From positions 1 through 18,990 of the forward strand of contig CAMPCG010000020.1 in assembly GCA_946644025.1 (NCBI GenBank): a DNA stretch of 18,990 nucleotides, read 5' to 3'. The DNA is from an uncultured Prevotellaceae bacterium. Its GTDB lineage: Bacteria > Bacteroidota > Bacteroidia > Bacteroidales > Bacteroidaceae. Below the pieces are notes generated by a model. It saw only the letters and a program-made list of their open reading frames with translations, was not told the DNA's origin and did not search any database. Shown here one piece after another: positions 15,461 through 18,990 of this stretch. Each line of letters begins with the position of its first letter. Position 1 is the stretch's first letter. Made by a program: the position numbers and the translations under genes.

Positions 15461-15885
15461 CCCGACGCTCTCCCCTACCCTTCTTGCAGGGGGCACCCTT
15501 TTTACGCATCGTGGATGGGCTTACAATCCGCCGGGTACGTAGACGGTCTGACCATCAAGACACCCTGCAGCACCTCAGCCGTGCTGTTGATGAGACAGGG
15601 CCGTTGAGAAGTTGTCTCTGCCCGTAGATTGAGTGGGCGAAGAGCCGGGACAATCTTGAAACCACGTCAGCGTTTGTATAAACGCTGACGTGGTTTGTAC
15701 AAACGCTGACGTGGTTTGTACAAACGCCGACGTGGTTTGTAAAAACGCAGCCGGTATTTTAATATGTACGGAAACATTATAGTCTAAGGAGTGAAAGAGT
15801 GCTTGCAAGTATTTCAAGAAAATAGGACTTTCACACGGCGCACCCCTCCCCCGGCCCCTCCGATGCTCACCAGTACCGCCGCATC
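15461..15885. other. Intergenic region with repeats
   Basis: No coding frame here is convincing. It holds a G/C-rich stretch after the small membrane gene, a 21-base repeat array (15659-15742, listed separately), an AT-rich stretch (15755-15785), and a C-rich CCCCCGGCCCCTCC tract at 15848-15861 that also occurs at 13808-13821 after pyrB. An in-frame stop for the peptidase remnant lies at 15823-15825. Confidence 0.6.
15659..15742. repeat. 21-base tandem array headed by an inverted copy
   Basis: Two identical units (15680-15700, 15701-15721) and one with two changes (15722-15742) follow head to tail; each contains AAACGCTGACGTGGTTTGTA or a close variant, and a partial unit trails. The preceding 17 bases (15659-15675) are the exact reverse complement of 15680-15696 with a 4-base loop, giving a strong cruciform or hairpin. 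There are no spacers between units. Confidence 0.9.
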
Positions 15886-16200
15886 ATGTTCGCCCTCGAG
15901 AGCTGCTACAGCGGATGCTGGGGCGAGGCCCTCGAAGGACAGCCTAACGTGCTCGTCATCACCGCCGCCAACAGCCACGAGACGTCCGATGCCGACATGC
16001 ACGACCGCACACTGGGCGTATATCTCTCAAACGCCTTCGCACGAAAATTCCGCAAGACCATCACGGAAGAGCCCAGTATCTCCATCTACAACCTGTACAA
16101 GCAACTGGCCAAGACTACCGTAGGCTCACACGTCACACTATACAACCAGCAACACTACGGCTCAGTCTATACCGAGGACATGGACGACTACTTCCCCTGA
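15862..16200 (+). pseudogene. 5'-truncated C13-family (legumain-like) peptidase remnant
   Basis: The frame ending at TGA 16198-16200 encodes about 112 residues resembling the C-terminal part of C13-family peptidases: Y-R-R-I-M-F-A-L-E-S-C-Y-S-G (catalytic Cys in E-S-C-Y-S-G), then I-T-A-A-N-S-H-E-T-S-D, Y-L-S-N-A-F, and a T-V-G-S-H-V block ending DDYFP. C13 enzymes need a His-Gly motif upstream of the Cys; that half is missing. Similarity starts abruptly at about 15862, right after a C-rich repeat tract, and the first ATG is 15886 in the middle of the conserved strand. There is no signal peptide or promoter. A 90-base repeat begins at the base after its stop. A 104-residue product from 15886 could be made but should be inactive. 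Confidence 0.75.
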
Positions 16201-16290
16201 ACCCCTCCTTCGTCCTACGAGGGGGACACGATAGACTCTCCCTTGAACCGCAAATCTATAGTAGCCCCCTCGGGGGCAGAAGGGGGGGCC
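16201..16290. repeat. 90-base GC-rich palindromic repeat, intergenic copy
   Basis: This stretch aligns without gaps to 16571-16660 inside the next gene, with 73 of 90 bases identical by hand count. It includes the hairpin GCCCCC-tc-GGGGGC (16264-16277) and starts directly after the peptidase remnant's stop codon. A related short palindrome lies at 18862-18875. Confidence 0.85.
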
Positions 16291-16343
16291 TCCGTCTCTT
16301 CTTTGTTAAAAAACAATTAAGATAATAAAAAGATGTGATAGAT

Positions 16344-16376
16344 TTTGCCATGTGTAGCAAATTATTAGTAATTTTA
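16344..16376 (+). promoter_or_regulatory. Probable promoter of the DUF349 gene
   Basis: TTTG at 16344-16347 and TAATTTTA at 16369-16376 (one mismatch to TAnnTTTG) are 21 bases apart. Transcription would start near 16383, at the foot of the hairpin at 16385-16406, with a leader of about 75 bases. Confidence 0.5.
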
Positions 16377-16384
16377 CCGCGTGA

Positions 16385-16406
16385 AATGTCCGCACAGGCG
16401 GACATT
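16385..16406 (+). promoter_or_regulatory. Hairpin in leader of the DUF349 gene
   Basis: AATGTCCGC-acag-GCGGACATT forms a perfect 9-base stem with a 4-base loop. It lies just after the proposed promoter, so it would be at the very 5' end of the mRNA or be a DNA operator. No T tract follows, so it is not a terminator. Confidence 0.65.
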
Positions 16407-16459
16407 CCACAATATAGCTATATGTAAGTACCAACCGAATCAGTAACTAAAACAGTTAA

Positions 16460-18427
16460 ATGATGGACTCTCAAGACAACGTCCTCGTGAATGCTTCGCC
16501 AGTCGAAGAAGAGGCAAAAGCAACAAACCAGGCAGCCACCGCTCCTGAAGTATCAACCGCCGAGGTAGAAGCCCCCCTTTCGTCCCCCGAGGGGGAGACG
16601 ACAGACTCTCCCCTGAATGGTAAAACGACAGTAGCTCCCTCGGGAGCAGAAGGGGGAGCCGAGCAACAGCCGAGACGTGTGTACCAGACCAAGAAAGAGG
16701 TGCTGGAGCGCGTGAAGGAAATTGCCCACGGCGAGGAGCCACCGCAGAAGGAAGAGGTGGAGCAACTGAAAACCGTCTTCTACAAACTGCACATCGCCGA
16801 GCGCGAGGCAAACATGAAGGCGTTTATAGACGCCGGAGGTGACCCCGAGCAGTACCAGGTGCTGCCCGACGAGGACGAAGAGGTGTTCAAGGCCGAGATG
16901 AGCATCATCAAGGAGCGCCGGCAGCAGCTGTTCCGCCAGCAGGAAGCCGAGAAGGAGGAAAACCTGAAGCGAAAGCTGGACATCATCGAGAAGATAAAGG
17001 CCATGGTCACCACACCCGAGGAGGCCAGCAAGAAATACCAGGAGTTCAAGTCGCTGCAGACGGAGTGGCGCGAGATTAAGGCCGTGCCGGCAGAGAGAGC
17101 CAACGACCTGTGGCGCAACTATCAGCACTACGTGGAGCAGTTCTACGACCTGCTGAAGCTGAACAGCGAGGCCCGCGAGCTCGACTTCAAGAAGAACCTC
17201 GAGGCAAAGACGCGTCTCTGCGAGGAGGCCGAGAAGCTGGCCGACGAGACCGACATCATCGGCGCCTTCCACAAGCTGCAGCAGCTGCACGCTGAATACC
17301 GCGAGATAGGCCCCGTGAGCAACGAGCTGCGCGAGGAGGTGTGGCAGCGCTTCAAGGCCGCTTCGACCGTCATCAACAAGCGTCACCAGCAGCACTTCGA
17401 GTCGCTGCGAGAGCGCGAGGAGCAGAACCTGGCCAAGAAGACCGAGCTCTGCGAGAAGGTGGAGGCCATCATTGCCGAGGAGAACAAGACCAGCGCCGAC
17501 TGGGACCGCCACACGCAGGAAATCATCGCCCTGCAGGCAGAGTGGAAGACCGTGGGATTTGCTCCGCAGAAGATGAACGTGAAAATCTTCGAGCGCTTCC
17601 GCACAGCCTGCGACCAGTTCTTCACCAGCAAGGGAGAGCACTTCAAGGCCCTGAAGGACACCTACCGCGAGAACGCCGACAAGAAGCGCGCCCTCATAGA
17701 GAAGGCCAAGGCCCTGCAGGACAGCACCGAGTGGCGCTCGACGAGCGACAAGCTCATCGCCCTGCAGAAGGAGTGGAAGACCATCGGCATGGTGCCCAAG
17801 AAGCTGGGCGACCAGCTGTGGGAGGAGTTCCTCGGAGCCTGCAACAAGTTCTTCGAGGCACGCAATGCCGCCGGAGCCGGACAGCGCGGAGAGGAGCACG
17901 CCAACCTGGAGAAGAAGCGCGACGTGGTGGAACGACTCAAAGCTGCCGCCGAGGAGGGCGGAGAAGGACTCCAGGAGAAGGTGCAGAAGCTCGTCGAGGA
18001 GTATAACAGCATAGGCCACGTGCCCTTCAAGGAGAAAGACAAGCTCTACGAGGAATACCACGCCGTGCTCGACAAGCTCTACAAGGAGCTGAACATCAGC
18101 GTCGCCAAGCGCCGCCTCTCGAAGTTCAAGGACAACCTCAAGCAGGTGGCAGAGCGCGGCGAGGGAGCCCTCGACAGCGAGCGCGCAAGGCTCATGCGCC
18201 AGTACGAGCAGATGAAGCAGGACATACAGACCTACGAGAACAACCTCGGATTCCTCAGCGTCAGCTCGAAGAAGGGCAACTCGCTCATAGACGAGATGAA
18301 CCGCAAGGTGGAGAAGCTCAAGGACGACCTGAAGCTCGTCAAGGAGAAAATCAAGGCCATCGACGCCGAAAGCAAGACGCAGCCTCAGAAGCCACAGGCC
18401 GAAACCGAACAGCAGGAACAGGCCTAA
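16460..18427 (+). CDS. DUF349 domain-containing protein with multiple helical repeats
   Basis: The 655-residue protein has a disordered N-terminus (about 1-70), then long charged helices carrying several repeats of the DUF349 type, each with a W-x-x-I/V-G or similar core. Examples are T-E-W-R-E-I-K-A-V-P, L-H-A-E-Y-R-E-I-G-P-V, A-E-W-K-T-V-G-F-A-P and K-E-W-K-T-I-G-M-V-P, spaced about 70-75 residues apart and each followed by a W/F-x-x-F/Y segment. It ends in a coiled coil and a Gln-rich tail. The biochemical role of DUF349 proteins is not established. Residues 38-67 are encoded by a 90-base element also present between genes at 16201. Either ATG 16460 or ATG 16463 could be used. Two hairpins downstream probably end its transcript. 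Confidence 0.9.
   Translation: MMDSQDNVLVNASPVEEEAKATNQAATAPEVSTAEVEAPLSSPEGETTDSPLNGKTTVAPSGAEGGAEQQPRRVYQTKKEVLERVKEIAHGEEPPQKEEVEQLKTVFYKLHIAEREANMKAFIDAGGDPEQYQVLPDEDEEVFKAEMSIIKERRQQLFRQQEAEKEENLKRKLDIIEKIKAMVTTPEEASKKYQEFKSLQTEWREIKAVPAERANDLWRNYQHYVEQFYDLLKLNSEARELDFKKNLEAKTRLCEEAEKLADETDIIGAFHKLQQLHAEYREIGPVSNELREEVWQRFKAASTVINKRHQQHFESLREREEQNLAKKTELCEKVEAIIAEENKTSADWDRHTQEIIALQAEWKTVGFAPQKMNVKIFERFRTACDQFFTSKGEHFKALKDTYRENADKKRALIEKAKALQDSTEWRSTSDKLIALQKEWKTIGMVPKKLGDQLWEEFLGACNKFFEARNAAGAGQRGEEHANLEKKRDVVERLKAAAEEGGEGLQEKVQKLVEEYNSIGHVPFKEKDKLYEEYHAVLDKLYKELNISVAKRRLSKFKDNLKQVAERGEGALDSERARLMRQYEQMKQDIQTYENNLGFLSVSSKKGNSLIDEMNRKVEKLKDDLKLVKEKIKAIDAESKTQPQKPQAETEQQEQA
16571..16660 (+). 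repeat. 90-base palindromic repeat, copy inside the DUF349 coding sequence
   Basis: This is the in-gene copy of the 16201-16290 element. It encodes residues 38-67, a Pro/Ser/Gly/Glu-rich stretch (SSPEGETTDSP ... APSGAEGG) in the disordered N-terminus. Its length is a multiple of three and it contains no stop in this frame. Confidence 0.85.
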
Positions 18428-18447
18428 AAGGAAAAGACAGAAACGGT

Positions 18448-18486
18448 CAAGCGGGATTCCCTACAGCGTGTAGGAAATCCCGCTTG
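18448..18486 (+). terminator. Strong hairpin after the DUF349 gene
   Basis: Arms at 18448-18465 and 18469-18486 form an 18-base stem with one mismatch and a GCG loop (CAAGCGGGATTCCCTACA with TGTAGGAAATCCCGCTTG). It begins 20 bases after the stop codon. The following sequence is only weakly T-rich (TCTGTTAT), so termination here may be partial. Confidence 0.7.
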
Positions 18487-18506
18487 TCTGTTATCGCATA
18501 ACGCCC

Positions 18507-18559
18507 CAACAACCCAGCCCCAGCCCTTCCCCAGGGGAGGGGCTGGGTTGTTGTTTTTT
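18507..18559 (+). terminator. Intrinsic terminator with T tract after the DUF349 gene
   Basis: CAACAACCCAGCCCC (18507-18521) and GGGGCTGGGTTGTTG (18539-18553) form a perfect 15-base stem, followed by six T residues on the plus strand (18554-18559). It lies between the DUF349 gene and the convergent yidD. Confidence 0.8.
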
Positions 18560-18591
18560 GGGGGTGCAGGTTGTTGGTTATTTGGGACGCT

Positions 18592-18837
18592 TTACGGCAC
18601 GGGGTCGTAGCCGGAGCCGCCCCAGGGGTTGCAGCGCAGGATGCGCCAGATGGCAAGTCCGAGCCCGCGTATGGGGCCGTGCTTCATGATGGCCTCGCGC
18701 GCATACTGCGAACAGGTGGGGGTGAAACGGCATGAGGCGGGGGTGAAAGGACTGATACACCGCTGATAGAAAAGTATCGGCAGGAGCAACAGCCACTTCA
18801 GCAAAAGGACTATAGGATTTAAGAGTTTCTTAATCAT
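18592..18837 (-). CDS. yidD: Membrane protein insertion efficiency factor YidD
   Basis: From ATG 18837 the product is 81 residues ([19 protein letters not shown]...); an ATG at 18843 would add two. It has an N-terminal hydrophobic or amphipathic helix, then the YidD signature: [23 protein letters not shown], and the end [14 protein letters not shown]. The four cysteines of the family are present. YidD acts at the inner membrane and helps YidC insert membrane proteins; in many bacteria it sits next to rnpA and yidC, but neither is seen in the little sequence available upstream. It is convergent with the DUF349 gene. Confidence 0.95.
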   Translation of the reverse strand: MIKKLLNPIVLLLKWLLLLPILFYQRCISPFTPASCRFTPTCSQYAREAIMKHGPIRGLGLAIWRILRCNPWGGSGYDPVP

Positions 18838-18861
18838 TGGCATGAGGGAGGCCCCCCTACG

Positions 18862-18875
18862 GCCCCCGAGGGGGC
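18862..18875. repeat. Short GC-rich palindrome related to the 90-base repeat
   Basis: GCCCCC-ga-GGGGGC forms a 6-base stem and resembles the GCCCCC-tc-GGGGGC hairpin of the element at 16201-16290. It lies just upstream of yidD, within 40 bases of its start. Confidence 0.55.
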
Positions 18876-18920
18876 TTCTATGGTTTTTGCAATTATGATT
18901 ATCCGCATGAACCCGTATAA

Positions 18921-18971
18921 GACGCTGAAAGCGTCGACGCTCAATAACCGGGAGGTGCGAAGCACCCCCGG
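18921..18971. repeat. REP-like palindromic sequence at right edge
   Basis: Three nested dyads occur together: GACGCT-gaa-AGCGTC (18921-18935), the perfect palindrome AGCGTCGACGCT (18930-18941), and CCGGG-a-GGTGC-gaa-GCACC-CCCGG (18948-18971, one bulge). The plus strand is open from ATG 18895 to the edge (32 codons), but the repeated dyads suggest a repeat element, not a gene. Confidence 0.6.
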
Positions 18972-18990
18972 AGAAGAAATGTGTACCGAA

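Noticed and set aside
15659..15742. CRISPR array
   Set aside because: Units abut directly with no unique spacers, and no cas genes are present.
15575..15817. 80-residue minus-strand frame with FVQTTSA repeats
   Set aside because: The repeat peptide is the translation of the 21-base array, and the frame has no promoter or known domain.
16553..18061. 502-residue Leu-rich open frame opposite the DUF349 gene
   Set aside because: It is the antisense of Glu/Lys-rich helices, which read as Leu/Phe-rich; no promoter or start context supports it.
18895..18990. Plus-strand gene starting [11 protein letters not shown] at the right edge
   Set aside because: The frame is open for 32 codons but consists of clustered palindromes typical of a repeat; no promoter is visible.

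Overview
The window looks like chromosome of a Bacteroidales bacterium, most likely Prevotella or a close relative. Three things point there: several promoters carry the Bacteroidetes -7 box (TAnnTTTG, mostly TACCTTTG); most genes have weak Shine-Dalgarno sequences, with the ribosomal genes as the exception; and the gene set fits (rpsF-rpsR-rplI, a TamB with Bacteroidetes features, DUF349, CotH and C13 peptidase families). No tRNA, rRNA, CRISPR array, transposase or phage gene was seen.

Region 1 (1-4373, all minus strand) is the accessory part. Transcription runs right to left: a 395-residue and a 538-residue cysteine-repeat protein, then a radical SAM/SPASM enzyme, then the start of a second maturase that runs off the left edge. 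The cysteine proteins are built from C-x-x-x units (about 56 and 107 Cys by hand count) behind nearly identical twin-arginine/lipoprotein-like N-termini. I read this as a CXXX-repeat peptide modification system: the enzymes would modify the Cys-rich chains in the cytosol, and the chains would then be exported and anchored. The sequence does not show the chemistry or the biological role. By eye this stretch is richer in A+T than the rest of the window.

Region 2 (4374-5181) has no convincing gene but holds strikingly ordered inverted repeats. Region 3 (5182-6445) is miaA on the minus strand and a divergent promoter region. Region 4 (6446-13802, plus strand) is a CotH-family secreted protein, a very large TamB, and pyrB with its own promoter overlapping the end of tamB. 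A strong terminator separates pyrB from the convergent ribosomal operon rpsF-rpsR-rplI (13947-15153, minus).

Region 5 (15154-16459) starts with a divergent 59-residue membrane protein, followed by repeats and a 5'-truncated C13-family (legumain-like) peptidase remnant lying between repeat sequences. Region 6 (16460-18990) is a DUF349 protein (plus), terminators, yidD (minus), and a REP-like palindromic sequence at the right edge.

A second theme is short GC-rich palindromic repeats that occur between genes and also appear to sit in frame inside genes. The clearest case is a 90-base element present next to the C13 remnant and again inside the DUF349 coding sequence. Two similar low-complexity inserts lie in tamB, and an expanded Pro/Gly repeat lies in cotH.
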